The notes below the pieces were generated by a model. The model had not been told where the DNA came from, searched no databases, and saw only the letters and a list, made by a program, of their open reading frames with translations. The translations under genes and the position numbers were made by a program. From Ovis canadensis (taxonomy: Eukaryota > Chordata > Mammalia > Artiodactyla > Bovidae): a DNA stretch of 64,000 nucleotides. This document shows positions 1 through 11,379 of this stretch, in pieces. The stretch's first letter is position 1, and each line of letters begins with the position of its first letter. The stretch lies in the NCBI RefSeq assembly GCF_042477335.2, contig NC_091255.1, positions 18,702,501 through 18,766,500 of the forward strand. Direction: 5' to 3'.

Positions 1-904
1 CAGCCTGAAGAACCACAGGTAAGAGGCGGAGAGGGCAGGTAGAGGGAAACAGGAAGTCAGCAAGGGTGGATCACATGGGCCCAGAAGGCTGGGGAAGGAG
101 TTTAGGTGCAATTCTGTATGCTGCATGCTCTGGAGAACCATGGAGAGTTTCCAAGCAAGGGAGTAATAGCCTTTGGTTCCGCTCAGCTTCTCTCTAACTG
201 CTCTAAACCGTATGCCTATGAGCTTTGTGTGAAGAGGAATGTTGATGTTGTATAAAGTTAATAAGTGCTGATAATTAAGCCAGTGGCTGTAATTAATAAC
301 CAAGCTCAGTCCATTCCTGGCGATGCTGTCAGCTAAACGGCAGCCAGATAAATCACTGGCCAACACCCAGCACCCGTGACTCTGAGATGAAAGCCTCTCA
401 AAGTACTCTGGGACCTGGGTTATCTGGTTCGCTGGGTGAGATGCTCGCTCTCATGTGAATACCTAGCTTCTTGAGCTCACTCACTGAGCAGCTCGCTCAC
501 TCACTAAGCAGGCAGCATGTATGGATTTTTTTCCTATTACTTTCAAGGGAGAACTGAGTTGCAGAGTTCAGATGACTTTGGTGTATGTAGTTTTGAGGTA
601 TAGGCCAGGGAAAAGTGGAGGAGATTAAGTGGCTCCTACAGCCTTCATGTCTTTGGCCTGAGAGTAGTTGAAACTGGCTTTGGAAGAGGGAGATGCTTGG
701 GCAGTGATTCCCAAGTCAGAGAGTACATCAGAATAACCTGGGATAAAATGGCTTGTTTCCAGGTCCCAGAGGTTCCTATTCTGTCGGTCTGAATGTCACT
801 GGGAAGCCCCTACTAGGGGAAGGAAACAAGTCTCCTAGGACACCAGGTTTAAGGAGGGACTCTATTTGGGTTAAAGAGTTGGAGACGACTGAGTGGGTAA
901 CACT
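1..904. other. YPEL2 intronic sequence, no recognised element
   Basis: Mostly unique-looking sequence. No exon, RNA gene or young SINE was recognised. A short CTCACTCA-type repetition occurs at about 475-512. Confidence 0.6.
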
Positions 905-976
905 TTCACTCCGTGATAGGCTATTGTAAGATTGAGTATGGTTCTCTGTGCTATACAGTAAGTCCTTATTATTTGG

Positions 977-1169
977 TGGTGTCCGACTCTTACGACCCCG
1001 TGGACTGTAGCCCGCCAGGCTTCTCTGTCCATGGGATTTTCCAGGCAAGAATACTAGAGTGGATTGCCCTTTCCTTCTCCAGGGGATCTTCCTGACCCGG
1101 GAATCTAACCGGAGTCTCCTGCATTGCAGGCAGATTCTTTACCAGCTGAGCTATGAGTGAGGGAAGCCC
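977..1169 (-). repeat. Bov-tA SINE inside L1
   Basis: It starts with the BovB-derived unit (GTGTCCGACTCTTACGACCCC) and ends with the complement of the tRNA-like head (TCTTTACCAGCTGAGC). Its 5' (left) BovB tail is short. Confidence 0.85.
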
Positions 1170-1570
1170 TCATTATTGGTTATTGTAAGATATTGAGTAG
1201 AGTTCTCTGGGCTGTACAGTTGAGTCCTTATTGTTTACCCATTTTATATATTCGTATGTATCTGTTAATTCCAAATTCCTAGCTTCTCTCTCCCTACTCC
1301 CTCACCACCACCCTTTAGTAACCTTGTCTGTGAGTCTGTTTCTGTTCTGTAAATACTTGATTTGCATCATGTTTTTAGATTCCACATATAAGCGATTAGC
1401 GTGGTATTTGTCTTTCTCTAGTGCCCTTCAAGTCCCTCCAGGTTGCTGTACATGGTGTGATTTCATTATATTTTAATGATTGAGTGATATTCCATTGAAT
1501 CACATCTTCTTCATTCATTTGGCATGGACACTTGGGTCGCTTCCATGTCTTGGCTCAAATATTGTAAATA

Positions 1571-1806
1571 TGGGCTTCCCAGGTGGCTCTAGTGATAAAG
1601 AATCTGCCTGCCAACGTAGGAGTCAGTCTTGGGTTCAAGACTTGCGTTCAGTCTCTGGGTTTGGGAAGATCCCCTGCAGGAGGGAGGGCATGGCAATCCA
1701 CTCCAGTATTCTTGCCTAGAAATCCCATGGATAGAGGAGACTGACGGACTACAGTCCATAGTGTTGAAAAGAATCAGACACGGCTGAAGCGACTCAGCAC
1801 ACACAT
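1571..1806 (+). repeat. Bov-tA SINE inside L1
   Basis: It begins GGGCTTCCCAGGTGGCTC with a degenerate box B and ends CACGGCTGAAGCGACTCAGCA. The L1 reading resumes immediately after at 'gagcatggaggtgcgtgt'. Confidence 0.85.
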
Positions 1807-1999
1807 GAGCATGGAGGTGCGTGTATTTTTTCAAATTAGCATTTTCTCCAGATACATACCCAGGACTGGGATTGTTGGCTCATATGGCAAATCTCTTTTT
1901 TTAGTTTTTAAAGGAGCCTCCATACTGTTTTCCACGGTGGCCCCACCAGCACATTCCCATCAGCAGTGTAGGAGGGTTCCCTTTCCTCCTCTCATTTCC

Positions 2000-4350
2000 A
2001 TTTTCAGGTGAAGAAAGTGAGGCTTGGGCGAACTGAGTTGACCAAAGGGGACTCAGCTAGGAAATGGAAGTGGTAGAACCAGAGTTGGAATTCAGATGGG
2101 GTGTGCACCCCGTCCCCAGCCCACTCCCCTAAGAGCTCTACCTTGAGCCCTGTTTCTTGCTCTGAATTAGCAGAGGAACTGAGAGCCCAGCCTCCTCTCT
2201 TGGTCCTTCCCTGGCTGGCTGCCTGGCTCTGAAATCTCCAGGTAACTTCCTGTTCCTGGGGTTTAGCCCTTGGACCAAACCCAACACCCCATGTTTCCTT
2301 GGGGTGTTTTTTCATTTGTTTCTGGGTTTCCCGGTACATACACAGTTGTGGCAAACTGGGGAAGGGGCAGAGGAAGGGCACCGGTGATCCTCAGACAGGC
2401 ACAAGAAGAGTTCTTCTTTCTTAAGCTGTTTACCGATTAGCTCCCTTTGCTCCTGAAACCAGAAAGAAGAGGAACTCAAGAGTCAGCAGGGCTCAGAAGC
2501 CCTAATTAATTTGTGGTCCAACTGGGTCAGGGGGAGTGACCCTGGGCAGTGGCCTTTTTTTTTTTTTTTCCCAAGGACACGTCTGCTGAGGCTCAGTGGG
2601 TTGGGTTCCCAGCCCTGCTGTCTCCCCACCCCCCAGCCTGGGGGAGTTAGATCTCCTGTGAAGCTCACCTCTGCCTATTCCGTCCCTTCCTCCCCAGCCC
2701 TCTGGACGGGCGCCTCCCAGTGTTAAGTTGCCCCAAATACCCAGTCTCTTATTTCACATTCTCAGGCAAAGATCCCACAGCCAAGGTGCCCTTTCAGCTT
2801 AGCTTTCCCATCGGCTGCTCGCTGACAGATAAGCTCCTAAGAGGAGGGCGGGGTTGGGCTGGAGAGGCTGGTAAACCAGCGGGCAGACCCCATTGTGCCC
2901 TTTGTCATGGGGCACACTGGGCCCCACAGTGCCACTGGAGGGTTTGATGGGGTGAGCCCTGGGTGGGGCCCCCCGGCCTTAGTTGGCAAATGGAACTTGA
3001 CTTGGCTGAGGCACAGTCATACATATACTTAGGTTTTACCTTTGGCTGGAAATCGGAGGCAGAAAGCCTGAGCGTCCAGAGACAGGGAAACTCTGTTCCA
3101 TGTGTGCGCAGGCTGGGAGAAGCCCAGCCTGTTTGAACCTCCTCTGCCACGGCTGTGCCAGACTCCCCGTCCAGGCCTCGCAGAGACGTCTCGTCCCTCG
3201 GGCTGGCGGGAGCTGAGACACGAGTGCTGCTGCGGGTCGAGGGAGGAAGAAGCCAGTGGACAGAATGTTCCTGCGCCTGGGCGGGCCAGCCAGCCACGGC
3301 ACAGGCCGGGTCCCTGGGAGGCGAGCTGAAACCTTGCTCCTTTCTGTAGCCAGGCCATATCTTGAGTCATGGTCGAGTCCCTGCCAGAGGAATTGGTGTT
3401 AGTGTAGCTTTCTGAAGTGGTAGATGGACTGAAAAATGAGAGTGACGGGGAGGTCTGCCCTGTTAGCTTCGTCAGTCTCACTGCTCTGGGAAATGGACGT
3501 GGACGCTGGACTTAAGCTACCATTCGCTTCCCCCTTCATTTGCAGCCAAATCAAATACCTGGAACCTGGTTGTAGGCATTGCTATGGTGTGTGGAATTAG
3601 TCCATCCTTCGAACAGTCCCAGGGAATTTTCCCAAGAAGGGAGAATACAGGCCAACCATGGCCTCCTTGGAGGTAGGTATCAGTGTGAGAGTACCCAAGA
3701 ACTGGGCCTCTGTATATAAGTTGGTGTCCAGAATATATTTAAAACAATACCCCAAGTATCCAGAGACAGATTTAAAAATGTGTTCAGAAAGGTAGCAATT
3801 TAATGTTTCTCTTGGAATAAGCCTGGCCTGTGCATTCTCCCAGGAGCCTTTGCCTAGGGAATATGATTAAAAATAGATCTGAGTAGCACTTCCTGCTTGG
3901 CAGATGGCTGATAGCAAATGCTAGGGCTTGCAGCTGACCTTTCCTTTCTGAAATCTGCTCTGTGTTTCCATGATGCTAATTGAGTCCCTCACTAGACCTA
4001 ATCAAAGAGCTGGTTGCAGAAAAACAGGGCTTGCTGTCCCGGGTAGGCTCTGTTCATAGAGCAACTTGAAAGCACTGGAATTTGCATGGGAACACCCACT
4101 CGGTGGTCCAACTGGCTGGTCCTTGTTTAAAAACTAACAAGTTCTGCTTTCAAAGTTGCTGTCCAGTGCTGTTAAGGATCCCACACCCTCTCTCCACCCC
4201 ATCAACAGGAAAGATCAGTGGGCAGGGGAGTGATGTGTATGCAATAGACCAGGCTCACCAGCACTTCCAAACAAAGGAGCTGCCCCTGGCGTGGGGGTGG
4301 GGGGTGCTTTTGAGTTTAACTTCTGGGTGTGGCTCTGTCCTCATCGGTTT
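2000..4350. other. YPEL2 intron, repeat-poor
   Basis: No SINE or LINE was recognised. A locally CpG-containing, GC-rich patch sits at about 3120-3320. Open frames on both strands here (up to 150 codons on the minus strand) show no family resemblance and are treated as chance. Confidence 0.6.
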
Positions 4351-4357
4351 ATCTTTT

Positions 4358-4478
4358 AAAAAATTATTTATTTATGGCTGCACTAGGTCTTGATTGCTGT
4401 GCAGCTTCTCATTGGGGTGGCTCATGGTCCTTGCATGAGTAGGCAGATTCTTTACCACTGGACCACGAGGGAAGTCTC
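4358..4478 (-). repeat. CHR-type tRNA-Glu SINE, partial
   Basis: It runs from an AT-rich tail (TTATTTATTTATGGCTGCAC) to the complement of the head (ACCACTGGACCACGAGGGAAG). Confidence 0.75.
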
Positions 4479-4807
4479 CATCAGCTGTCTTATAAAACAG
4501 GGATAATACCTGAGACAGTGCCCTGAGGTGGTATCTAACTAGGGGAGATACAAGATACTGTTGTTTTTCTTATTATGTAGCGAGCATTTGGGGTCTGCTG
4601 CTCACTGAGTTATTATCCAACCCTGGGAAAGAGGTGCGCATAGGCAGGTTGTGCTGGGGCTGTTTCAAGTCCTCTTCGTCATCTTCACCTTGGAGGAAAG
4701 CCCTCTGCTGGAGTTTAAGCATCTTCTGGACAGACTATTTATACCCTCTGGGGCTACGTAAGGTCTGGGACATTAAATATTTGTTGATTTAAAGTTACAG
4801 AGGTGCA

Positions 4808-5178
4808 GCATTCTTTCTTTCTTTCTTTATGGCTCTGCTGGGTCTTCACTGCTGCACAGGCTTTGCTCGAGTTGTGGCAAGCTGAGCCTACTCTCTGCTT
4901 ATAGTGCACAGGTTTCTCATTTGCGGTGGCTTCTCTTGCTGCAGAGCATGACCATAGGGCACATGAGCTTCAGTATTTGCGGCACATGGCCTCAGTAGTT
5001 GTGATTCCCTCTCTGGAGCACAGGCTCAGTAGCTGTGGCACGTGGCCTTAATTGCTCTGCAGCATGTGGGATCTTCCTGGACCTGGGATCGAACCTATAT
5101 CTCCCGCATTGGCGGGCCGATTCTTTTTTTCTTTTTTGCAGGCAGCTTCTTTACCACTGAGCCACCAGAGAAGCTCTC
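4808..5178 (-). repeat. Full-length CHR SINE
   Basis: It has a (CTTT)n tail at 4812-4828, then the long body with repeated 'cagtagttgtgg'-type motifs, then the complement of box B and the head ending GAGCCACCAGAGAAGC. A T-rich insertion interrupts the head near 5122-5140. Confidence 0.85.
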
Positions 5179-5179
5179 A

Positions 5180-5990
5180 GCCATGTCTATATTATTGAAC
5201 AGTTAGCTCTCACCCCACCCCATGTCTCCTATTTTTAAAATATCATAGACTGTGTTACTGTGGGAAAATCTCTTTGCCCAGGAGATGATTTTCCAGCGCC
5301 TGATATTTCAGTGTGCCGGGGAAGAAGGTTGAGCACCAGAATATGTGGCAGGGATTTAAGTCTCTAAGTCTTGAGGATGAGTCTTATCAGGAACTAGATA
5401 AGATAGACCAGCTGATGTAGCAGAAAAGACCTTTTATCCAGATAAACAGGAAGTTCAAAAAACACCAGAAAAGAGGTCTGACTCGGAAATGTTCCTTCAC
5501 TGTGCAAGGCGTCTACTCTCTTGAGAATATGGACTCATGGAATATTCACCCTCGTAAGAAACCTCAGTCAACCCCCTCATTTCACAGATGACGCAACTCC
5601 CAGTGCAGAGGGGCAGGGCTCTGCGTGAGGAAGGCATGGAGTTGGAGGCAGATGATGAAGCCTTGCCTGGCTGGGGCTGGGAGCAGGCCGGCTGGTTGTT
5701 CTGACCCGCTGGTATTCTGTCTCTAGACGGACTACTGAGAATCTCCAGTGCCCAGCTTTTGCGTTTTGGCAAGCACGTCGTGCACAGATCTTTTTAATAT
5801 TTGTATCCTCGAGTCTTTTTCATAAGAGCTCACTGGCTGTGATTTCTTCAAACCCTTTAAAATCACACTGTCTCTTCCTTCATAACTATTTCCCTAAGAT
5901 GAAATGAAAAAATCAGGTTAAGAAGACAGTGAGAGACTCTGTGAGAGTAAAACCGTGCCGCGTACAGGAAATTTGAAGGATACTCCCACT
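5180..5990. other. YPEL2 intron, no recognised element
   Basis: No exon, RNA gene or identifiable transposable element was recognised. Confidence 0.5.
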
Positions 5991-5994
5991 TCTC

Positions 5995-6145
5995 AAGGGC
6001 CTGGCTTATGCTAGTCACTTTACTCTGCAAGGTGGGTACTGTTACCCCACTTGACAGGTGAGGAACTTGAGACCAGAAAGGGGAGCATCTTCAAGAACAC
6101 ACAATAGAGAAAATGCCAGAAATGGGATTTGAATCTAGTTCATCA
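5995..6145 (-). repeat. MIR-like relic
   Basis: It contains the complement of the MIR core ('ttaccccacttgacaggtgaggaacttgagac') and a decayed tail. It is old and diverged. Confidence 0.55.
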
Positions 6146-6330
6146 GCTAAGCTGGGAGAAGCTTAGCCCATGGAAGGAAACGGCGATGTAAAGCTATAAC
6201 CAGAAGTATTTTTTGGCACCAAAGGATGTAAAGATGAAGGATTATCAGAGCAGCTGGCAGCAGAATGGGGTTCCTCGGGAGGCAGGGTGTTCACTATCCT
6301 GAAAGTATTTAGGCAGAAGTTTGGTGGAAA

Positions 6331-6541
6331 TAGGGCTTCCTAGGTGGTGCAGTGGTCAAGAATCTACCAGTCAGTGCAAGGGGACAAGAAGAGACGCAGG
6401 AGACAGGAAGATCCCCTCTAGTAGGAAGTGGCACCCCACTCCAGTATTCTTGCTGGGAAATCCCCTGGACAGAGCAGCCTGGCAGGCGATAGTCCATGGG
6501 GTTGAAAGAGCCAGACACAGCTGAGCACCCTTCAGGCTTCA
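6331..6541 (+). repeat. Bov-tA SINE
   Basis: The head is GGGCTTCCTAGGTGGTGCAG and the BovB-derived unit ends CAGACACAGCTGAGCA. It is flanked by the repeat GTGGAAA (6324-6330 and 6542-6548), a probable target-site duplication. Confidence 0.85.
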
Positions 6542-7319
6542 GTGGAAACGGGGACAAGAGCCGTGCCTCAGGTGAGTGGTTGACCCTGGGGCGCCTCGAA
6601 GCCCGGTGATCTCTGAAATTAAAACTGGATAAAGTCTACATATATTTTGTTTTGTTTGGAGATCCTCCGTGGCTGTGGAGGCCTTTTGCCACTATCCCTA
6701 ACCTGCAGTCCACTTCATGAGATTCCTACGGACTGTGATTAGTTACTTCTCTTTTTGAAAGCTCCCCGAAGCATTCTTTCAGCTTCCCTGCTCATTCTGC
6801 ATCATGAAGTCCAAGAGCCCAAAGAAAGGGGAGTGGATTTTTAAGGACTTCTTTGCTTTTCTTTTTCCATGGTTTGTGAAATGAGAATCATTCATTCACT
6901 TGTTACCTGGGAGAGCTGGTTTCAGGCTAGGTTGCCGAGAGCATTCTCTTGGTGGCCCTCAATCAGCCTTAAGCATTGTTAAATTTACAAATTAAATTTT
7001 ATCCATTCTCCCAAGAGTGACCAAGCCCTGGTGAAATGATTCATCCTAACATAACTCACAGGAAGCTAATTGGTAGACCAGAATTCTAATTAATTTACAG
7101 TGGAACAGATAATCCCGAAAGCTTGGATGTGTGTTATCTTCCTTGAAGGTAAACCCACTGAGCAAATGAATTAAATTTAGGCAGTTGCTGAGTAAATATG
7201 GAATCAGAGCAGAGGAGGGTGAATAGCTTAAGAGACTTTCATCAATTTTGACAGCTTGATCCATCCTTCTTTTTCAAAGAGACAGATTTTCCAAGTGAAC
7301 ACGTTCTAGAAAAATCTTG

Positions 7320-7505
7320 GGACCTGGAGTGAGAAGCTGTAGGTTTATGTATTGACCTTGACTTACAAGCTTTGGGAAACTGGGTAAGTCACTAGAAAGC
7401 TCTGGAGCTCAGATTCTTCCTCTCTTGTTTTGGAGGTAAATCAATTAATATATGTGAAAGATCTTTGTACATTCAGAGGCCCTTTAAACATGTCAGTATT
7501 AGTCT
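7320..7505 (+). repeat. MIR-like relic
   Basis: It shows MIR-type order: 'gaccttgacttacaagctttgggaaactgggtaagtcac' followed by 'ctcagattcttcctc' and a region rich in 'aatatatgtgaaag'. Confidence 0.5.
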
Positions 7506-7564
7506 AATTCTGTTGAGCTCCTTTTAGGAAGTCACTTGGACAGCAGCCTTGTCATCCCATCTTC

Positions 7565-7762
7565 ATTATTCCTTAGATTTTGGAGCCAGACTGCCTGGGT
7601 CACTGTCATCTGTTGGAATTTGACCCTGTGTTGGCATATGTTTTAACCTTTCTTTGTCTTTCCTCATCCGTAAAATGGGATTGATGAAAGTACCTCCCTC
7701 ATTAGATTGTTGACAGAATTAAATTACCTGGCTTATATAAATGATTTTGAATCCTGTCTGGC
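7565..7762 (+). repeat. MIR element
   Basis: It contains 'ggagccagactgcctgggt', then 'cctttctttgtctttcctcatccgtaaaatgggattgatgaaagtacc', then a GTTGACAGAATTAAAT segment. This is the classic MIR order. Confidence 0.75.
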
Positions 7763-7767
7763 ATATG

Positions 7768-8071
7768 TTGGCTTAGTTGCTCAGTCCTGTCTAACTCTCT
7801 GTGACCCCACCGACTGTAAGTTAGCAGGCTCCTCTGTCCATGGAATCCTCCAGGCTAGAATACTGGAGGGGATTGCCTTTCCCTTCTCCAGTGAAAGTCG
7901 CTTAGTCGTGTCCAGCTCCTTGCAACTGTATGGTCCATGGAATTCTCCAGGCCTTAATACTGGAGGGGGTAGCCGTTCCCTTCTCCAGGAGATCTTCCCA
8001 ACCCAGGGATTGAACCCAGGTCTCCTGCATTGCAAGCGGATTCTTTACCAGCTGAGCCACCAGGGAAGCTC
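7768..8071 (-). repeat. Bov-tA SINE with a second Bov-A unit
   Basis: Read on the minus strand it has the tRNA-like head, one Bov-A unit, then a second Bov-A unit. The BovB-derived segment (CCAGGC..AATACTGGAG..TTCCCTTCTCCA) therefore occurs twice, at about 7780-7890 and 7895-7990. It is a dimeric form rather than the usual single unit. Confidence 0.8.
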
Positions 8072-8159
8072 TGTATGGCATACAGCAAGCACTATGTAAA
8101 TATAAGCCATGACTATTATTATTTCACCATTTCCAATTTATTTTAAGGAGCCATCTCAA

Positions 8160-8243
8160 TTTGGGCTTCCCCAGGGGCTCAGTGGTAAAGAATCTGCCTG
8201 CAATGTAGGAGACACAGATTCGATCCCTGGGCCGCCCACCCGC
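8160..8243 (+). repeat. Truncated Bov-tA head
   Basis: Only the tRNA-like part is seen: GGGCTTCCCCAGGGGCTCAG to box B GATTCGATCCCTGGG. It then passes into a C-rich stretch, with no Bov-A unit. Confidence 0.7.
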
Positions 8244-8584
8244 CACCCACCCCCATAGCATGTGGCTTCAGTCTTGCAGGGGACCCTTTCTGTCTGGATT
8301 GGCTGCAGGGGAAGTCTTGCCTTGAGAGTCTGTAAGTTTTGCCCACTGGCTTTCCAGAAATCCTTTGTAGTGTCAGGACATTTTCGTTTGCCAACGCCCA
8401 GTTGGCTTTGGGAACTGAAGGGTATGCTGAAACCTAAATCCAAGAAACTGATCATGTTCTTCCTAGATATATTAATTTGCTTTCTTTTTACCTTCGGGGG
8501 CTCATAGTAAATTGTTTTTAAAGGCCTGAAAAGGTTTCACACACATGATTTCATATGCTCTCAAAATAACCCTTTAAAAAAAAA

Positions 8585-9315
8585 ATCCCTCTCCCCCATA
8601 TTGCCCCTCCCTGCATTCCTCTTCCCACCAGTAACCACTAGTTTGTTCTCTATGTCTGTGAATTTGCTTCTTCTGTTTTATTCTCTCGTTTGATTCCACA
8701 TATAAGTGATATCATGCAGTATCTGTCTTTCTTTGTCTGACTTCACTTAGAATAAAAGTCCATCTTTCTGCAAATGGCAACATTTCATTATTTTTTATGG
8801 CCAAGTAATATTCCATTTTATATATGGAGAAGGCGATGGCACCCCACTCCAGTACTCTTGCCTGGAAAATCCCATGGACAGAGGAGCCTGGTAGGCTGCA
8901 GTCCATGGGGTCGCAAAGAGTCGGACACGACTGAGCGGCTTCACTTTGACTTTTCACTTTCATGCATTGGAGAAGGAAATGGCAACCCATTCCAGTGTTC
9001 TTGCCTGGAGAATCCCAGGGATGGGGGAGCCTGGTGAGCTGCCATCTGTGGGGTCGCACAGAGTTGGACACGACTGAAGCAACTTAGCAGCAGTAGCAGC
9101 AGTATATATATAAATAACGTCTTCTTTATCCATTCATTTGTTGGTGGACATTTAGGTTGCTTCTATACCTTAACAAGTATAAATAATGCTGCTGTGAACA
9201 CTGTGGGTAGGGAGGGGTGTGCACGTATCTTTTTGAATTAGTGTTTTGTTTTTCAGATAGATACCCAAGAGTGGAAGGACCTGATGGTTTTGAGAGAAAT
9301 TTGAGCTCCATTATT
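8585..9315 (-). repeat. L1 3'-region fragment split by a Bov-A2 SINE
   Basis: The segments at about 8585-8824 and 9103-9315 carry the L1 3'-end phrases 'ttgattccacatataagtgatatcatgcagtat', 'ttatggccaagtaatattccat' and 'atccattcatttgttggtggacatttaggttgcttc'. Confidence 0.8.
8825..9102 (+). repeat. Bov-A2 SINE (two Bov-A units)
   Basis: Two Bov-A monomers (about 8825-8935 and 8968-9090) are joined by the linker CTTCACTTTGACTTTTCACTTTC, with a tail of GCA/GTA triplets. This is the Bov-A2 arrangement. Short TATATA repeats flank it within the L1. Confidence 0.88.
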
Positions 9316-9331
9316 TTAGCCCGCTTAGAAG

Positions 9332-9445
9332 TTTTATTTATTTATTTTTAGGTGACACTATGCAGCACGTGGGACCTTAGTTCCCCAGCCCGGGATCGAA
9401 CTGGGGTGCAGAGTCTTAACCACTGGACTGCCAGGGAAGTCCCCC
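9332..9445 (-). repeat. CHR SINE
   Basis: A (TTTA)n tail is followed by 'cagcacgtgggaccttagttcccc' and the complement of the head ending CTGCCAGGGAAGTCC. Confidence 0.85.
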
Positions 9446-9449
9446 CTCC

Positions 9450-10600
9450 AGAAGCTTCAGTTTTATATTTGAATTGCAAAGGGCCCAGCTTTAATGACTG
9501 GCTGCCATTGCATCCTGATTCCACCTGTTATCTCTCTGTCTCAGAAGCCATCCCCCCCCCAGCAGACATGTCAGGCTTTCTTCTGTAGAGGACAGGGGCT
9601 GGTCTGCTCATAGAAACGCCCCTCCTCTGTATCCTTGTGGAGAATGAAAGTGTCCCAGGCCTTCTTTGTGGAGAGAGAGGAAGAGTACAGTTTGTAGCGA
9701 GCTGCCAGCATCTGCTGAAATTGAAAGGTCTGATCATCAAGTAACTTAGATCCTGAAGTCTCCACATTTCAGCAATAAAATGTGGTACCCAAGCCCCACA
9801 CCACCTTTTGTTTTTGCCATTCAGTTCATTGTATCATGTATGCTCCCATGCCCTTGGAATTTCATGACTCCACCCTGCAGATATTTCCTCCTCTAGAGCC
9901 AGTCCCTTCCCTGCCCCTCCCTTCATCTGGTTCAGGAACGGGAGGACCTCCCAGAGCTCAGAGGCAGCCAAGCTTCTGCCCCTAGGCAGCACACACATTG
10001 CTTTTTACCCCATGTAGACCTCCAGACAGATGTGTGAAAACTTTCTGCAAACTATAAACACATACAAATGGCTTTATTCTTTCCTAATCTTTCCTGGTGA
10101 CCTGTGTCCCAGTGTGGAAGTCCTACACAGTGAGGAAATTCTTCCCTTATAATGAACCCAAGTCTCTCTTATTTCCGTATCAGTCCGCTTTCCTCCTTTT
10201 TTGCAGATAAAAGGGAAGAAATCCCCTTTGATTGTCTTTCCTCTTAGCTAATTGCTCAGAGTCTTTAAACTGCACTTGGGTTCTAATTGTGGAAGTTTTC
10301 ATCATTTTCATTGTTCTTTATTATTACCCTTCCCACTTTCTCCATATGCTTCCTCAAGGGTGAAATTCAGACAAGATTATTTTGCTTGAGTTTCAGCTCT
10401 TTGGAATGGAGCCTGTGGTTTACTTTGACCCTGAATAGCAAACTCCACCAGACTTGGATGCAGAAAGGAATGAGAAAGGAAAACTGACCTGACCTTCCCC
10501 AGGAGAATGTTGAGGTGGGGTGTTCAGCCAACACCCAAGGGAGGAGTTTTACTTATCCTTTATTGCGTCTCTATCTAATACCTATTTTACCTTCTCCCTG
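9450..10600. other. YPEL2 intron, no recognised element
   Basis: No recognised repeats, RNA genes or exon-like motifs with splice sites. A C-run occurs at 9551-9560. Confidence 0.5.
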
Positions 10601-10604
10601 ACAA

Positions 10605-10870
10605 GGTACAGAGTACAGCATATAATACCATGAGCAAATCCGTAAAGACAGGAAGGAGGTTTGTGGCTGCCAGGGACAGGGAAATGGAAGGTGACTGGTA
10701 ATGAATGACACAAGATTTCTTTGTGGGGTGTGAAGATGTCCTGGAATTAGATAGTGGTGATGGTTGCACAGCCTTGTGAATATAGCAAGAGCCCCTGAAT
10801 TGTATACGTTAATGGTGACTTTTATAGTAAGGTTGTGTCTACCATGCCATGAAGTGTACACAGTATTATT
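10605..10870 (+). repeat. Old L1 3'-end fragment (L1M type)
   Basis: It contains 'ggctgccagggacagggaaatgg', 'ctggaattagatagtggtgatggttgcaca' and 'cctgaattgtatacgttaatggtga', which are typical of mammalian L1M 3' untranslated sequence on the plus strand. Confidence 0.7.
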
Positions 10871-10899
10871 TATTTCTTATACAAATCTGTTGTGAATGT

Positions 10900-11040
10900 G
10901 AATACAACTTTACTGTGCCCATTTTATAGATTAGGAAGTTTAATCTCAGAGAAGTAAATTGGCTTGACCAAGTTAGTAGCATTGTGAATGTATGGCCACG
11001 CCAAGGCTCCACCTCTAGCAGTTCCATTTCTTCAAAGCCC
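10900..11040 (-). repeat. MIR-like relic
   Basis: It shows the complement of the MIR core ('actgtgcccattttatagattaggaag') followed by 'agaagtaaattggcttgaccaagtt'. Confidence 0.6.
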
Positions 11041-11224
11041 ATGTGATGGACATTGTGGCTATGGACGGTACTGTAACTGGTAAGGGTCATCGGCAGCTGC
11101 GGTGCTATCCCTGTATTTTTATGGATTTTGAAGAAGCAGATCGAGTCACCTTTCTCTCTGCTGCAGGCTCCTGCAAAGGCCAGAGAGGGAAGGTGGAGAA
11201 CTCATCTCTTTTTCCCTCTGCACT

Positions 11225-11375
11225 TGGTTTACCTTGTTTTACTTCTTGTTCTCAACAACTTAGGACATGGGCATGTTTTCCATCCACAGGTGTAAAAGAT
11301 GTGGAAGCCCAGAGGGTAGATGATTCTCCCACAGTTGAGTAGAGCTAGTAAGTTGAAGTTGTGAAGCCAGGATTT
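11225..11375 (-). repeat. MIR-like relic
   Basis: Decayed match: 'ttttccatccacaggtgtaaaagatgtggaagcccagaggg' and then 'gagtagagctagtaagttg'. Confidence 0.4.
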
Positions 11376-11379
11376 TATG

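Larger units (their letters stand above)
905..1990 (-). repeat. L1 3'-region fragment, split by two SINEs
   Basis: The segments at about 905-975, 1170-1570 and 1807-1990 read, on the minus strand, as an artiodactyl L1 3' end. Recognisable phrases are the 'tccttatt...tttaccc' block, 'ttccacatataag', 'tattccattgaat' and the 'ccaccagcacattcccatcagcagtg' type ending. A Bov-tA in each orientation interrupts it, so the L1 is older than both. Confidence 0.75.

Noticed and set aside
776-1095. Frames such as 'VAQSCLTLCDPTDCS' or 'NPMDRGAWWATVHGV' seen many times in the window
   Set aside because: They are translations of Bov-tA and Bov-A SINEs on either strand, not a protein family.
3029-3481. 150-codon minus-strand open frame in a GC-rich patch
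   Set aside because: No recognisable domain, no splice or promoter support, and GC-rich DNA readily gives long chance frames; another frame on each strand is also open here.
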